Notes: generated from the sequence alone by a model not told the origin. Positions 8,746 to 18,266 are shown, counted from the stretch's first letter. The stretch is DNA of 64,000 nt from Telluria mixta (GCF_029223865.1 NZ_CP119520.1:372001-436000), one strand, 5' to 3'. Program-made: numbers and translations.

Positions 8746-10239
8746 ATGACTCACAACGACATCTCGGCCTCCCGGCGCAACCTGCTGAAAGGCATGGGCA
8801 CGCTCCCCTTCGTCGGCGCCTTCGCCGCCCTGCAGGCACGCGAGGCGCTGGCCGCCGGCGGCGTCAGCGCCCTGATCGACAGCCCGTACGGCCCCATCGC
8901 CCCCGTCAACGATCTGACCACCGGCCTGCCGCTGCTGCAACTGCCGGCCGGCTTCACGTACAAGAGCTTCGGCTGGACCGGCGACACGATGACCGACGGC
9001 AAGCCCTGCCCCGCCGCGCACGACGGCATGGGCGTCGTCCTGACGCGCAAGGTGGGCCGCAGCACGGAGCTCGTCCTGGTCCGCAACCACGAGGCGCACG
9101 CCGTCAGTCCGAACAAATTCATCAACGCGTTCGGCGCATACGACACGGGCGCGAGCAGCGCCGGCGCGACCACGGTGCTGGGCGGCGGCACGACGAACCT
9201 GCTGTTCCGCGACGGCGCCTGGGTCAGCGTGACCCCGAGCCTGGGCGGCACGGACGGCAACTGCGCCGGCGGCATCACGCCGTGGGGCACATGGCTGTCG
9301 TGCGAGGAGATCGGCTCGGACAACGTCACTGCATCGGGCAAGAAGCACGGCTATGTGTTCGAAGTGTCGCCGGACACCACGCAGACGACGGGCCAGCCCA
9401 TCGTCGGCATGGGCCGCTTCGCGCACGAGGCAGCGGCCGTCGATCCGGCCACGAGCATCGTCTACATGACGGAGGATTCGTCGGGCAAGTCGGGCTTCTA
9501 CCGCTACATCCCGGACGATAAAAACGGCGGCTACGGCGCGCTGGCGCGGGGCGGCGTGCTGCAGATGGCGCGAGTAAAAGGCACGCCGAACGCCAACGTG
9601 GCAGGCGCGCTGAAAGGCGACGCCTACGTGCTGGAATGGGTGCCCATCGCGAATCCGGACCAGAACCGCGGCAACGCGACGGGGCCGTCCGGCACGACGA
9701 TCAACAACGCCGCCGGCCCGTTCGTACAGGGCTGGCTGCAGGGCGCGCTGCGCATGAACCGCGGCGAAGGCATCTGGTACGCGCAAGGCAAGATGTACGT
9801 GATGGATACGTCGGGCGGCAGCGTGGCGCGCGGCGCGATCTGGGAACTGGACCTCGCCACGCAGGTCCTGCGCTGCATCTATTCGAGCCCGAATACGACG
9901 GTGGGCAATATGGGCGACAACCTCACGGTCAGCCCGCGCAACGCCATCCTGATCTGCGAGGACGCGTCCACGGCCACGACCGACGCCTTCGGCTACGGCC
10001 AGCGCCTGATGGGCATCACGCAAACCGGCGACGCCTACATCTTCGCCAAGAACAACGTGCAGCTGACGACGGCACAACTGAACGCGGCCGGCAAACTGAA
10101 TACGCTGGCGGGCGACCACCGCGGCAACGAGTTCGCCGGCGCCTGCTTCGATCCGACGGGCCGCTACCTGTTCGTCAACATCCAGACCCCGGGCATCACG
10201 TTCGCGATCTCCGGTCCATGGGCCAGGGGCCCGCTCTGA
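8746..10239 (+). CDS. PhoX-family (DUF839) phosphatase-like protein, Tat-exported
   Basis: This 497-residue protein has a twin-arginine signal (SRRNLLKG, then a hydrophobic segment ending in ALAAG). The body is a DUF839/PhoX-type beta-propeller (HDGMGVV, RNHEAHAV, GGITPWGTWLSCEE, GRFAHEAAAVDP). PhoX proteins are periplasmic alkaline phosphatases that bind calcium and iron, exported folded through Tat. The GITPWGTWLSCEE segment is characteristic of the family, but a phosphatase role is inferred. The ATG at 8746 follows GGAGAAAGC; an upstream in-frame ATG (8665) would put 27 residues before the Tat motif. The PEP-CTERM gene starts 22 bp downstream and is probably in the same operon. Confidence 0.87.
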   Translation: MTHNDISASRRNLLKGMGTLPFVGAFAALQAREALAAGGVSALIDSPYGPIAPVNDLTTGLPLLQLPAGFTYKSFGWTGDTMTDGKPCPAAHDGMGVVLTRKVGRSTELVLVRNHEAHAVSPNKFINAFGAYDTGASSAGATTVLGGGTTNLLFRDGAWVSVTPSLGGTDGNCAGGITPWGTWLSCEEIGSDNVTASGKKHGYVFEVSPDTTQTTGQPIVGMGRFAHEAAAVDPATSIVYMTEDSSGKSGFYRYIPDDKNGGYGALARGGVLQMARVKGTPNANVAGALKGDAYVLEWVPIANPDQNRGNATGPSGTTINNAAGPFVQGWLQGALRMNRGEGIWYAQGKMYVMDTSGGSVARGAIWELDLATQVLRCIYSSPNTTVGNMGDNLTVSPRNAILICEDASTATTDAFGYGQRLMGITQTGDAYIFAKNNVQLTTAQLNAAGKLNTLAGDHRGNEFAGACFDPTGRYLFVNIQTPGITFAISGPWARGPL

Positions 10240-10261
10240 TCCGCCATCGAAAGGATACGAC

Positions 10262-10852
10262 ATGAAGACCACACTCATCGGCGCATTCGCCCTGGCGGCC
10301 GCGCTGGCACTGCCGCAACTGTCCCAGGCCGCGATCCTGACCGCCACCTCGGGCACGAACGCCGTGACGGATTACAGCGGCGCAGGCCTGGCCGCGTTCG
10401 ACCTCGACCTCGCCACGTTCACGCCGACGACCTTCAGCTTCGTGCTGGAAGCGGGCGACCTGGCGGGCCCCCTCGCCTTCAACGCGCTCGTGCGCAACCT
10501 GGCCGGCACCGCGCTCGACGAATTCAGCTTCTCGTTGAACGGCATCGCCTTCTTCGCGGCCGGCAGCGTGACGCCGGCCTTCGGCACGGTCGGCTCGACG
10601 ACGTCCGGTGCGCACACGGCGAACGTCGTGTTCAGCGCACCGGAATGGGCCGAGTTCCAGTTCGGGAATGCATTGGGCATGCCGGGCGCCACCGACTGGC
10701 TGCTGGATACGCGAGGCCTGCGCGCGGGCGACACGTTCACGGTCACGGCGGCCACCGCGGCCGCGGCCGAGGTGCCGGAGCCGTCGTCCGCATTGCTCGC
10801 GATGACGGCGCTGCTGGGCATGGCGGCGGCGTACAAGCGCAAGCGCGGCTGA
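10262..10852 (+). CDS. PEP-CTERM sorting domain-containing protein
   Basis: This 196-residue exported protein has an N-terminal Sec signal peptide (hydrophobic to about residue 23, cleavage near SQA-AI). Its C-terminus is a classic PEP-CTERM tail: VPEPSS, a hydrophobic helix, then the basic end KRKR. Such proteins are processed by an EpsH/exosortase system and are often linked to exopolysaccharide and biofilm. The body is rich in Ala, Thr, Gly and Phe beta-strands with no recognised catalytic motif. It lies 22 bp downstream of the PhoX-like gene, suggesting a shared operon. The exosortase itself is not in this window. Confidence 0.88.
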   Translation: MKTTLIGAFALAAALALPQLSQAAILTATSGTNAVTDYSGAGLAAFDLDLATFTPTTFSFVLEAGDLAGPLAFNALVRNLAGTALDEFSFSLNGIAFFAAGSVTPAFGTVGSTTSGAHTANVVFSAPEWAEFQFGNALGMPGATDWLLDTRGLRAGDTFTVTAATAAAAEVPEPSSALLAMTALLGMAAAYKRKRG

Positions 10853-10886
10853 CGTCGTATGCGCCGCCCTTGCGCGGGGCGGCGCG

Positions 10887-12287
10887 TTACACCAGCCCGG
10901 TCACGTAATAAAACGCGATCACGAAGAACACCGCCACCGTCTTGATGACGGTCACCGCAAAGATCTCGCGATATGATTCCTTGTGCGTAAGCCCCGTCAC
11001 CGCGAGCAGCGTGATGACGGCGCCGTTGTGCGGCAAGGTGTCCATGCCGCCGCTGGCCATCGACACCACGCGGTGCAACACTTCCAGCGGGATCTGCGCG
11101 GCCTGCGCACCCTTGATGAACAGGTCGGACATCGCGGCCAGCGCGATGCTCATGCCGCCCGACGCCGAACCCGTGATGCCCGCGAGGGAACTCACCGACA
11201 CGGCCGCATTCACCAGCGGATTCGGGATGCTTTTCAAGGCATCGCTGACGACGATGAAGCCCGGCAGTGCCGCGATCACGCCGCCGAAGCCGTACTCCGA
11301 CGCCGTGTTCATCGCGGCCAGCAGCGCGCCGCCGACGGCCGCCTTCGACCCGTCCGCGAAACGGGCGCTCACGCGCCGAAACGCGGTCAGGATCACGACG
11401 ACGATCCCCAGCAGCAGCGCCGCCTCCACCGCCCAGATCGCGACGACGGTCTTGATCGTGGCCGTCACCGGCGTGTGCACGCCCGGCAGGATCTCGGCCG
11501 GCACCGTGAACGAATCGCCATACCATTGCGGGATCATGCGCGTGAGGACGAAGTTCGCGACGCCCACGACGATCAGCGGCAGGATCGCCAGCGCCGGATG
11601 CGGCAGCGAGGTCGCCTGCGTGCGTTCCGGCTCGTTGACGAGCGACGTGCCGTAGCCTTCACCCCGCGCCAGCGCGGCGCGGCGGCGCCACTCCAGGTAC
11701 GACAGGCCCACGACGATGATGAACAGCGAACCGACGGTGCCCAGCACCGGCGCGGCCCACGACGTCGTCTTGAAGAACGTCGTCGGGATGATGTTCTGGA
11801 TCTGCGGCGTGCCCGGCAGCGAATCCATCGTGAACGAGAACGCGCCCAGCGCGATGGCACCCGGCATCAGGCGTTTCGGAATGTTGCTCTGGCGGTAGAG
11901 CTCGGCCGCGAACGGGTACACCGCGAACACGACGACGAACAGCGACACGCCGCCATAGGTCAGCAGTGCGCACACGGCGACGATCACGGCGTTCGCACGC
12001 GAGCGGCCGATGTAGCGGATGGCGGCGTTGACGATGGATTCCGAAAAGCCGGACAACTCGATCACCTTGCCGAACACGGCGCCCAGCATGAACACGGGAA
12101 AGTACAGCTTGACGAAGCCGACCATCTTTTCCATGAAGATGCCGGTGAACACGGGCGCGACGGCGTCCGGCGCCGTGAGCAGCACCGCCCCCAGGGCGGC
12201 GATCGGGGCAAACAGGATGACGCTGTAGCCGCGATAGGCGGCAAACATCAGGAACGCCAGCGCGGCGAGAACGATTAGAAATGACAT
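10887..12287 (-). CDS. GntP-family permease
   Basis: This 466-residue integral membrane protein has about 12-14 predicted hydrophobic segments. Motifs match the GntP/H+:gluconate symporter family (YGGVSLFVVVFAVYPFA near residue 110; DSLPGTPQIQNIIPT near 155). GntP proteins import gluconate, D-serine, glycerate or similar hydroxy-acids by proton symport. It is a single gene with no kinase or dehydrogenase next to it, so the substrate is open. Convergent with the PEP-CTERM gene (35-bp gap). The 230-bp AT-rich region upstream, shared with the divergent PAS gene, presumably carries its promoter. Confidence 0.87.
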   Translation of the reverse strand: MSFLIVLAALAFLMFAAYRGYSVILFAPIAALGAVLLTAPDAVAPVFTGIFMEKMVGFVKLYFPVFMLGAVFGKVIELSGFSESIVNAAIRYIGRSRANAVIVAVCALLTYGGVSLFVVVFAVYPFAAELYRQSNIPKRLMPGAIALGAFSFTMDSLPGTPQIQNIIPTTFFKTTSWAAPVLGTVGSLFIIVVGLSYLEWRRRAALARGEGYGTSLVNEPERTQATSLPHPALAILPLIVVGVANFVLTRMIPQWYGDSFTVPAEILPGVHTPVTATIKTVVAIWAVEAALLLGIVVVILTAFRRVSARFADGSKAAVGGALLAAMNTASEYGFGGVIAALPGFIVVSDALKSIPNPLVNAAVSVSSLAGITGSASGGMSIALAAMSDLFIKGAQAAQIPLEVLHRVVSMASGGMDTLPHNGAVITLLAVTGLTHKESYREIFAVTVIKTVAVFFVIAFYYVTGLV

Positions 12288-12517
12288 GGGCCTCCTCTTT
12301 CTTCTGGATGCGGCCGATTATTATTGATCCGACAAATCTTTGAAATACGTAAAATTACTGTTATCAATTTACCCAGTGATGTTGCGCCGCCACATATGGA
12401 AAGGTTTGCATTTCCATTTCCCTCGTTCAGCGCCGCGCAGTCGTGTACATACATTAGGAATTTCGCAAAGGAAATGATATTTTGTGAAACGTCCATCGAT
12501 GTGTTGCGGAGGCCGCC

Positions 12518-13450
12518 GTGCCCGTTGTCAGTGCAGAGCTCCTGTTGATGTTGATGCCGCTTGCGGCGGTCATCGCCATTCTGCTGGGATGGCAGCAGCA
12601 GCGCCTGGCGGACGCGCGGCGCGACAGCCAGGACACGCACCGCGCCATCCTGACCATGGAAGCCGCGTTCGCCCACGTGCCCGTCGGACTGGCCGTGCTG
12701 GACCTCGACCTGCGCTACGTGCGCATCAACCGGCTGCTGGCCGAGATCAATGGCCTGCCGGTCGAAGACCACATCGGCAAATCGATCCACGACGCCATCC
12801 CCGAGATCGCGCCCAGCGCCGAACTGCGCATCCGCCAGGTCATGACGAGCGGGATCGCCAGCCTGGGCGCCGTGTTCGATGGCGCGACGCCGGCCCAGCC
12901 GCACCTGCGCCGCGTGTGGCGCGAAAGCATCTACCCGGTCATCGACCGCAACGGCGCCCTGCTGGGCGTGACTGTCGTCGTCGAGGAAATCACCGAACAG
13001 CAGCGCCTCGCCGGCGCCCTGCAGGACAGCCAGCGGCGCGAGCAGCGGCGCACGAGCGAACTGGAGGGCGTGATGCAGGCGGCGCCCGCCGCGCTGTTCG
13101 TCGCCAGCGACCGGGAATGCCGGCGCGTCAAGGCGAACCCCGCGGCCGAACGCCTGCTGCGCCTGCGCCGCGGCCAAAACCCAGTGGCGGACGATCGCGG
13201 CGGGCGGGCCTTCTCCGTGTACGAAGGCAACCGGCAGTTGGCCCTCGACCAGTTGCCGCTGCAGCGCGCCGCCGCCACCGGCGAGGTCGTGCGCGACGCG
13301 TCCCTGACGTTACGCTTTGCCGACGACGACCGGCTGCACGTCGTCATCAATGCCCTGCCCCTGCGCGACGAGGCGGGCGAAGTCGTGGGCGCGGTCGCCG
13401 GCTTCGTCGAGGCACCACCTGCCGCGGCGAAGGCGGGGATTGACGGGTAA
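12518..13450 (+). CDS. PAS-domain protein with membrane anchor, no output domain
   Basis: This 310-residue protein starts at GTG with GGAGG five bases upstream. One transmembrane segment (about residues 7-25) is followed by a PAS domain (about 45-165, ending in the PAC-like VVVEEITEQQRL), a short coiled-coil linker and a second PAS-like domain (about 185-300, ending GEVVGAVAGFVE). No kinase, GGDEF, EAL or methyl-accepting domain follows before the stop at 13450, so it would have to act through partner proteins, or be a remnant of a longer sensor. The signal is unknown. Confidence 0.75.
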   Translation: MPVVSAELLLMLMPLAAVIAILLGWQQQRLADARRDSQDTHRAILTMEAAFAHVPVGLAVLDLDLRYVRINRLLAEINGLPVEDHIGKSIHDAIPEIAPSAELRIRQVMTSGIASLGAVFDGATPAQPHLRRVWRESIYPVIDRNGALLGVTVVVEEITEQQRLAGALQDSQRREQRRTSELEGVMQAAPAALFVASDRECRRVKANPAAERLLRLRRGQNPVADDRGGRAFSVYEGNRQLALDQLPLQRAAATGEVVRDASLTLRFADDDRLHVVINALPLRDEAGEVVGAVAGFVEAPPAAAKAGIDG

Positions 13451-13504
13451 ACTGCACGATGTTCAGTAAATGAAACGGCAAGCTTGCAGGGATAATACAA
13501 AGCC

Positions 13505-14818
13505 ATGACGACCACCATTCCATCGAGGACGACGGCCACCGCCAGCCAGGGCCTGGCCGACCTGTACGGCGCCGCCGTGAAGTCGCTGAGCGCCCGCAAC
13601 GCCGGCCTGCAGGGCATCGACGCGCAGATCAAACGCGACGACGCGCGCCTGTCCACGCTGGGGCGGCTGGCCAACGTGCTGGACGACGTCAGGTCCGTCG
13701 CCGGCACCCTCGCCGCGAGCGGCCTGAAACTCGCGACGCAGGTCGACGGCAAGCTCCTCGACGCGCGCATCACGGCGTCCGGCGCGGCCGCCGGTACGCA
13801 CAAGATCGACGTGAAGCAGCTGGCCCAGGCCCAGCAACTGGTCACGGTCCGGGTGCCGACGGCCACGACGCCGATCGGCAGCGGCGCGCCGACCCTCATC
13901 AAGGTCGAAGCGGGCGGCAGCACGAAAACCATCCGCATCGACGCGCCCGACAATACGCCGGACGGCATCGCCGCCGCGTTCAAGGCGGCCGGCATCGATG
14001 CCAAACTCGTCGCCGACGACAAGGGCGTCGCGCTGAGCCTCACGAGCCAGCCCGGCGCCGCGAACGCCATGCGCATCGGCGTCTCCGGCGACCCGGCCCT
14101 GCAGGCGCTGCTCGCTTACCAGCCGGGGACGCGCGGCGCGGTGACGCAGGCCGGCGCCGCGCAGGATGCCATCGTCAACGTCGACGGCAAGACGGTCACC
14201 AGCGCCGGCAACAAGGTCACGGGCGCCATCGCCGGCGTCACGCTCGACCTCAAGGCCAAGGGCACCGGCACTGTGACGCTGGCCGGCGACAACGCGGCCA
14301 TCGCGAAAAACGTTAAGGCGTTCGCCGACGCCGTCAATGCAATGCCGGGCCGCCTGGCCGCACTGAAGACGAACGACGTCGCCTCCGACCGCACGCTCGC
14401 GCAGATCCAGGACCAGGTCACGCGCCTCGTCGGCGGTACGGATCCTGCCGCGCTGGCGGCCATTGGCATCAGCGCGAAGAACGGCAAGCTGGCGGTCGAC
14501 GAGGCGAAGCTGAACGCGGCCATCGCGCTTGACCCGGACCAGGTGGCCAAGGTGTTCGCGAACGGCGGCTCGGGCCTCGCGGACAAGGTCGGCGCCGGCA
14601 TCGCGCAGCAGCTGGCGACGGGCGGTACGCTCGCCGGCCAGGCCGCGGCCGTGGCGAAGGACCGCGATGCGCTCAGCGACAAGAAAACGCAGATGACCCA
14701 GGCCGTCAACGCGCAGGCCAGCAGCCTGGTGCAGCAGTACGCGAATGCGGGCAGCAATTCGCTGTTCGGCCTGATGAACGGCGGACGACCGATGTCCGCC
14801 TTCGACTTCCTCGCCTGA
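13505..14818 (+). CDS. Flagellar filament-capping protein FliD-like, orphan
   Basis: This 437-residue protein matches FliD in layout. An N-terminal coiled region and D0-D1 core (LDARITASGAAAGTHKIDV, then KQLAQAQQLV) precedes a FliD C-terminal domain from about residue 215 (DAIVNVDGKTVTSAGNKV) and a helical C-terminus (DKKTQMTQAVNAQASSLVQQY). FliD caps the growing flagellar filament and is secreted by the flagellar export system without a cleaved signal. No other flagellar genes are in the window; normally it sits with fliC, fliS and fliT. It may be a second copy serving a lateral or variant flagellum, or be a degenerate relative. Convergent with the GGDEF/EAL gene at 14822. Confidence 0.7.
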   Translation: MTTTIPSRTTATASQGLADLYGAAVKSLSARNAGLQGIDAQIKRDDARLSTLGRLANVLDDVRSVAGTLAASGLKLATQVDGKLLDARITASGAAAGTHKIDVKQLAQAQQLVTVRVPTATTPIGSGAPTLIKVEAGGSTKTIRIDAPDNTPDGIAAAFKAAGIDAKLVADDKGVALSLTSQPGAANAMRIGVSGDPALQALLAYQPGTRGAVTQAGAAQDAIVNVDGKTVTSAGNKVTGAIAGVTLDLKAKGTGTVTLAGDNAAIAKNVKAFADAVNAMPGRLAALKTNDVASDRTLAQIQDQVTRLVGGTDPAALAAIGISAKNGKLAVDEAKLNAAIALDPDQVAKVFANGGSGLADKVGAGIAQQLATGGTLAGQAAAVAKDRDALSDKKTQMTQAVNAQASSLVQQYANAGSNSLFGLMNGGRPMSAFDFLA

Positions 14819-14821
14819 CGC

Positions 14822-17068
14822 TCAGACGACGGTGTCCAGCCTGAAATCGGCGAGCCAGTCCTGCAGCTGCGCCGCCGTCATCGGCCGGCCGATGCAGTAG
14901 CCTTGCGCGATGTCGCAGCCGTGCTCGCGCAGCCAGCGCAGTTCCGCCGGCGTCTCCACGCCCTCCGCGACGACCGTCAATCCCAGCGCGTGGCTCAGCA
15001 TGATGGTCGATTCGACGATGGCCGCGTTGCGCGGCGATTCCGTGATGGCGGTGATGAAGCTGCGGTCGAGCTTCAGCTCGTCCACGGGCAGGCTTTTCAG
15101 GTAGGCCAGCGACGCCTGGCCGACGCCGTAGTCGTCGATCGACAGCTTGATGCCGAGGCCCGCCAGTTCATCGAGGTGGGCCTGCGCCAGCGCCGGATCG
15201 TCCATCAGCGCGCTCTCCGTGATCTCCAGGCACAGGCGGCGCGCCGGCACCGCGTATTGTTCCAGCAGGCCGCGCACGCGCCGGCCCAGGTGCGGATCGA
15301 GCAGGTCCAGGGTCGACAGGTTCGCCGACACGGCGATGTCCAGCCCCGCCGCATGCCACGCGGCGGCCTGGCGCACGCTTGACTCCAGCACCCACGGCGT
15401 GATCTCGCGGATGAAACCCGTCTGCTCGGCGAACGGGATGAAGCGCGCCGGCGCGATGCTGCCGCGCTCCGGATGCTGCCAGCGCAGCAGCGCTTCCACC
15501 GCCACGATGCGTCCGCCGGCCAGCGCCAGCTTGGGTTGATAAGCGAGCGTGAATTCGCCGGCCGCCAGGGCGCGCCGCATGTCGCCGATGAGGGACAGCT
15601 GCTCGTGCGCCGTTTCGCCGCCCGTCTCCTGCGCGAACGCGACACCGGCATGGCGTCGCTTGGCCGTGGCCAGCGCCAGCTCGGCGCGCCGCAGCAGCGT
15701 GGCCGCATCGAGGCCGTCGTCCGGATACAGCGCGATGCCGACGCCGGCCTCGATGTCGAGGCGCTGGCCGTCCAGCGTGACCGGGTCGCGCAGCGCGGCC
15801 AGGACGGTGTCGGCGAAGCGGCGCGCGGCCTCGAGGCCGGCGCCCTCCAGCAGGAACGCGAACTGGTCGCCCCACAGGCGCGCCAGCATGCCGCCTGGCG
15901 GCACCAGCGGTTGCAGCTGGCCCGCCACGGCGCGCAGCAGGCGGTCGCCGACGAGGTGGCCCAGCGCATTGTTGATGAGGGCGAAGCGGTCGACGTTCAC
16001 GACCATCACGGCCCCGCCGCCCCCCGGCGTGAGGCGCGCGAACGCTTCCAGGAAGCGGGTGCGGTTGGGCAGGTCCGTCAAGGCGTCCACGTAGGCCAGC
16101 CGGGCGATGCGCTCTTCGCGGCTCGCGATCTCCGTGCGCATCTGCTCGAAGCTGCCGGCCAGCTGTCCGATCTCGTCGCCCTGGGCGGGCGGCAGCGGCT
16201 GCGCGTAATCGCCCTGCGCGATGCGGCGCGCGGCGGCGGACAATTCATTCAGGGGCCGGACGATGCGCGCGGCCAGCATCACGCTGCCGGCCGCGAACAC
16301 CAGCACGGCCACGACGATCACCCCCAGCAGACGGCCCTGCAACTGTTCGAACGGCGCCTGCACCTGCGCGACGGGCAGCCGCAGCGCGGCCTGCAGGCCG
16401 CCGTCCAGCGGCACGCTCACGGACGCATCCTGCGTGCCGACGGGTGAGCCGGAGGACGCGAGCACGCCGGGCGTCCCCGCACGCACGACGTGCACGCCGA
16501 GGCCCGTGATGCCGGCCATGTCGGCCGCCCAGCGGTCGTCCACGTGGAAGCCCATCGCCACCCACGCGATGCGCGTGGGCGCCAGGATCGGCACGAGCAC
16601 CACTTGATAAAGCTGGCCGTTGCGCATCTGGCGCAAGCCCGCGCTGCGCCCGGACGCTTCGGCGGCTGCGAGCAGGTCGGGGAACGGGAACGGATCGCCG
16701 GCCGCGCTGGCGCGCTGGGTCGTGGCGATCAGCCTGCCATCGGTGCCCGCGACCATCATCACCTGCGCGTGGATGCGCTGGCCATGGTTGCGGATCACGG
16801 AGCGCACGGTGGGCTGGTCCTGCGTGGCGATCGCCTCGCGGAACGCGAAGTCGGCAGACAACACGGCGGCCGCCGTCTCGAGCTGGCGCTGGTTCTGTTC
16901 GAGCAGGCGCTGGAACACCTTGGCGCCGACGGCCAGTTCGCGCCGCGTCTCGCGCTCCACGATCCGCGCGCTGCTGTGGTGGACGAGCGCCAGCACGAGC
17001 CCCATGACCAGCACGAGCAGGCCCACGAAGACGATGGCGATCCGATGCCGCAGCGATCTCGATGACAT
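14822..17068 (-). CDS. Membrane GGDEF-EAL protein with periplasmic sensor and HAMP
   Basis: This 748-residue c-di-GMP protein has TM1 (about 8-30), an extracytoplasmic dCACHE-like sensor (about 35-290), TM2, a HAMP domain (IVRPLNELSAAARRI), a GGDEF domain and an EAL domain. The GGDEF signature is degenerate (WGDQF), so cyclase activity is unlikely. The EAL domain keeps its catalytic set: VEALLRW, SANLS, LEITES, IDDYGVGQASL, KLDRSF and AEGVET. It is therefore probably a phosphodiesterase lowering c-di-GMP in response to a periplasmic ligand. The start ATG 17068 lies one base after the stop of the cupredoxin gene, so it is translated from the same operon as the upstream two secreted proteins. 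Confidence 0.88.
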   Translation of the reverse strand: MSSRSLRHRIAIVFVGLLVLVMGLVLALVHHSSARIVERETRRELAVGAKVFQRLLEQNQRQLETAAAVLSADFAFREAIATQDQPTVRSVIRNHGQRIHAQVMMVAGTDGRLIATTQRASAAGDPFPFPDLLAAAEASGRSAGLRQMRNGQLYQVVLVPILAPTRIAWVAMGFHVDDRWAADMAGITGLGVHVVRAGTPGVLASSGSPVGTQDASVSVPLDGGLQAALRLPVAQVQAPFEQLQGRLLGVIVVAVLVFAAGSVMLAARIVRPLNELSAAARRIAQGDYAQPLPPAQGDEIGQLAGSFEQMRTEIASREERIARLAYVDALTDLPNRTRFLEAFARLTPGGGGAVMVVNVDRFALINNALGHLVGDRLLRAVAGQLQPLVPPGGMLARLWGDQFAFLLEGAGLEAARRFADTVLAALRDPVTLDGQRLDIEAGVGIALYPDDGLDAATLLRRAELALATAKRRHAGVAFAQETGGETAHEQLSLIGDMRRALAAGEFTLAYQPKLALAGGRIVAVEALLRWQHPERGSIAPARFIPFAEQTGFIREITPWVLESSVRQAAAWHAAGLDIAVSANLSTLDLLDPHLGRRVRGLLEQYAVPARRLCLEITESALMDDPALAQAHLDELAGLGIKLSIDDYGVGQASLAYLKSLPVDELKLDRSFITAITESPRNAAIVESTIMLSHALGLTVVAEGVETPAELRWLREHGCDIAQGYCIGRPMTAAQLQDWLADFRLDTVV

Positions 17069-17069
17069 G

Positions 17070-17705
17070 TCAGTAACGGTCCGGGTCGTCCTCGGTGTGG
17101 GGCTTGGGCTGGCGCGGACGCGCGTCGACCACGAGGGCCATGCGCACCGGCGCTTCACCGTTCTCGATCTCGATGTCTTGCGGCGCCACGACCGCCTTCT
17201 GCAGCGGATGCCACGGCCGCACGCGGTAGCGCCCCGCCGGGACGCCGGCCACGGTGGCACGGCCGTCCGCGCCCGTGCGGGCAAAGTATGGCGTGTCGAC
17301 GACCAGCACATGCGCCTCCATCCAGTCGTGGATGTTGCAGCCGATGTCGACCTGGCCCGGCTTGTCGAACACGACGGGCTGGCCCGGCTTGCCGGCATAC
17401 AGCTTGATCTCGAAGCGCTTCGGCTCGGAGAACGAGTACACGTGGTGGCGGATCGTGTCGTTGTTGGGGAAGTCGACGCTGGTGCCGGTCTGCACGACGG
17501 TCATCCACGGGATGAATTCGCGGCCCCGCTGCTCGATGGCCGCATGGCCGCGCGCACGCGGGCGCGCAGGCGTGCCCGCGACCGGCTCGACGAGCACGGC
17601 GGCGTCGGCCAGCGGCGTGCCGGCCGGCGTCTGCACGAGCACCTCGACGGGCGCGGCGCCCGCGCCACCCGTCAGCAGCAGCGCCGCGAGCACCAGCGGA
17701 CGCAT
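17070..17705 (-). CDS. Secreted cupredoxin-like protein (methylamine-utilisation type)
   Basis: This 211-residue protein has a signal peptide (cleavage near residue 18, GAGAA-PVE). The central domain carries a type-I copper site pattern: a His in RHHVYSF, then the C-x2-H-x2-M cluster in GCNIHDWM. A carboxypeptidase-regulatory-like beta segment (VAGVPAGRYRVRPW) follows. Such proteins are annotated as methylamine utilisation or plastocyanin-like proteins. It probably binds copper in the periplasm. The ATG at 17705 overlaps the stop of the upstream NTF2-like gene by one base (TAATG), and its stop is one base from the GGDEF/EAL start, so the three form one operon. A sensory partnership with that protein's periplasmic domain is inferred. 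Confidence 0.78.
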   Translation of the reverse strand: MRPLVLAALLLTGGAGAAPVEVLVQTPAGTPLADAAVLVEPVAGTPARPRARGHAAIEQRGREFIPWMTVVQTGTSVDFPNNDTIRHHVYSFSEPKRFEIKLYAGKPGQPVVFDKPGQVDIGCNIHDWMEAHVLVVDTPYFARTGADGRATVAGVPAGRYRVRPWHPLQKAVVAPQDIEIENGEAPVRMALVVDARPRQPKPHTEDDPDRY

Positions 17706-18157
17706 TACGGATCGATCTGCAGCGCGGGCGCGATCTGCCACACTTCGGTGGTGAGATCGCCCTCCCGATAGGTCAGCGCGTGCCAGACCTTCATCGGCAA
17801 CTTTCCACCGTAGCCGGCGCCGGCCTCCACCGACGTGCCGCGCGGATTGGTGAACGCCTTCAACTTGCCGAACGTCGCCGGACGCGGCTGGCCGCCGTTC
17901 GCCGCAATGAATTTCTGCCACACGGCGCGGATCTCGGCCTTGCCCCGGTAACGGCCGTCGAGCGGCCCGCCGACCCACTCCATATAAGCGTCGTCGGCAT
18001 AGTCGCGCATCAGGGCGTCCAGGTCGCCGGCGGCAACGGCGTCGAGGTGCGTCCTGGCCTTGGCCTCGTCCAGCGGTCCGGCCACGGCCTGGCCGCCGCA
18101 CACGGGCAGCAATGCGAATGCCAGCAGCAGGGATGCAACCTTCGTCTTGCGGATCAT
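17705..18157 (-). CDS. Secreted NTF2-like (SnoaL-type) protein
   Basis: This 150-residue protein has a signal peptide (MIRKTKVASLLLAFALLPVC, cleavage near GQAVA-G). An NTF2/SnoaL-like cone domain follows (ARTHLDAVAAGDLDALMRDYADDAYMEWVGG, described here in two blocks: residues 36-50 and 51-65). A cysteine at position 20 raises the possibility of a lipoprotein, but the context is not a clean lipobox. Function unknown; members range from ketosteroid isomerases to non-enzymatic ligand binders. First gene of the operon with the cupredoxin and GGDEF/EAL genes, overlapping the next start by one base. Confidence 0.72.
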   Translation of the reverse strand: MIRKTKVASLLLAFALLPVCGGQAVAGPLDEAKARTHLDAVAAGDLDALMRDYADDAYMEWVGGPLDGRYRGKAEIRAVWQKFIAANGGQPRPATFGKLKAFTNPRGTSVEAGAGYGGKLPMKVWHALTYREGDLTTEVWQIAPALQIDP

Positions 18158-18266
18158 CGTGTCTCCTCCACGCGTAGTTATTGCCTAGGCAAAAGTTTCG
18201 TGTCTGAAAATCATGATTACACGGAAACCCGGCCGTGGCAACACGGAAGAAGAACGATGTGGCGGA

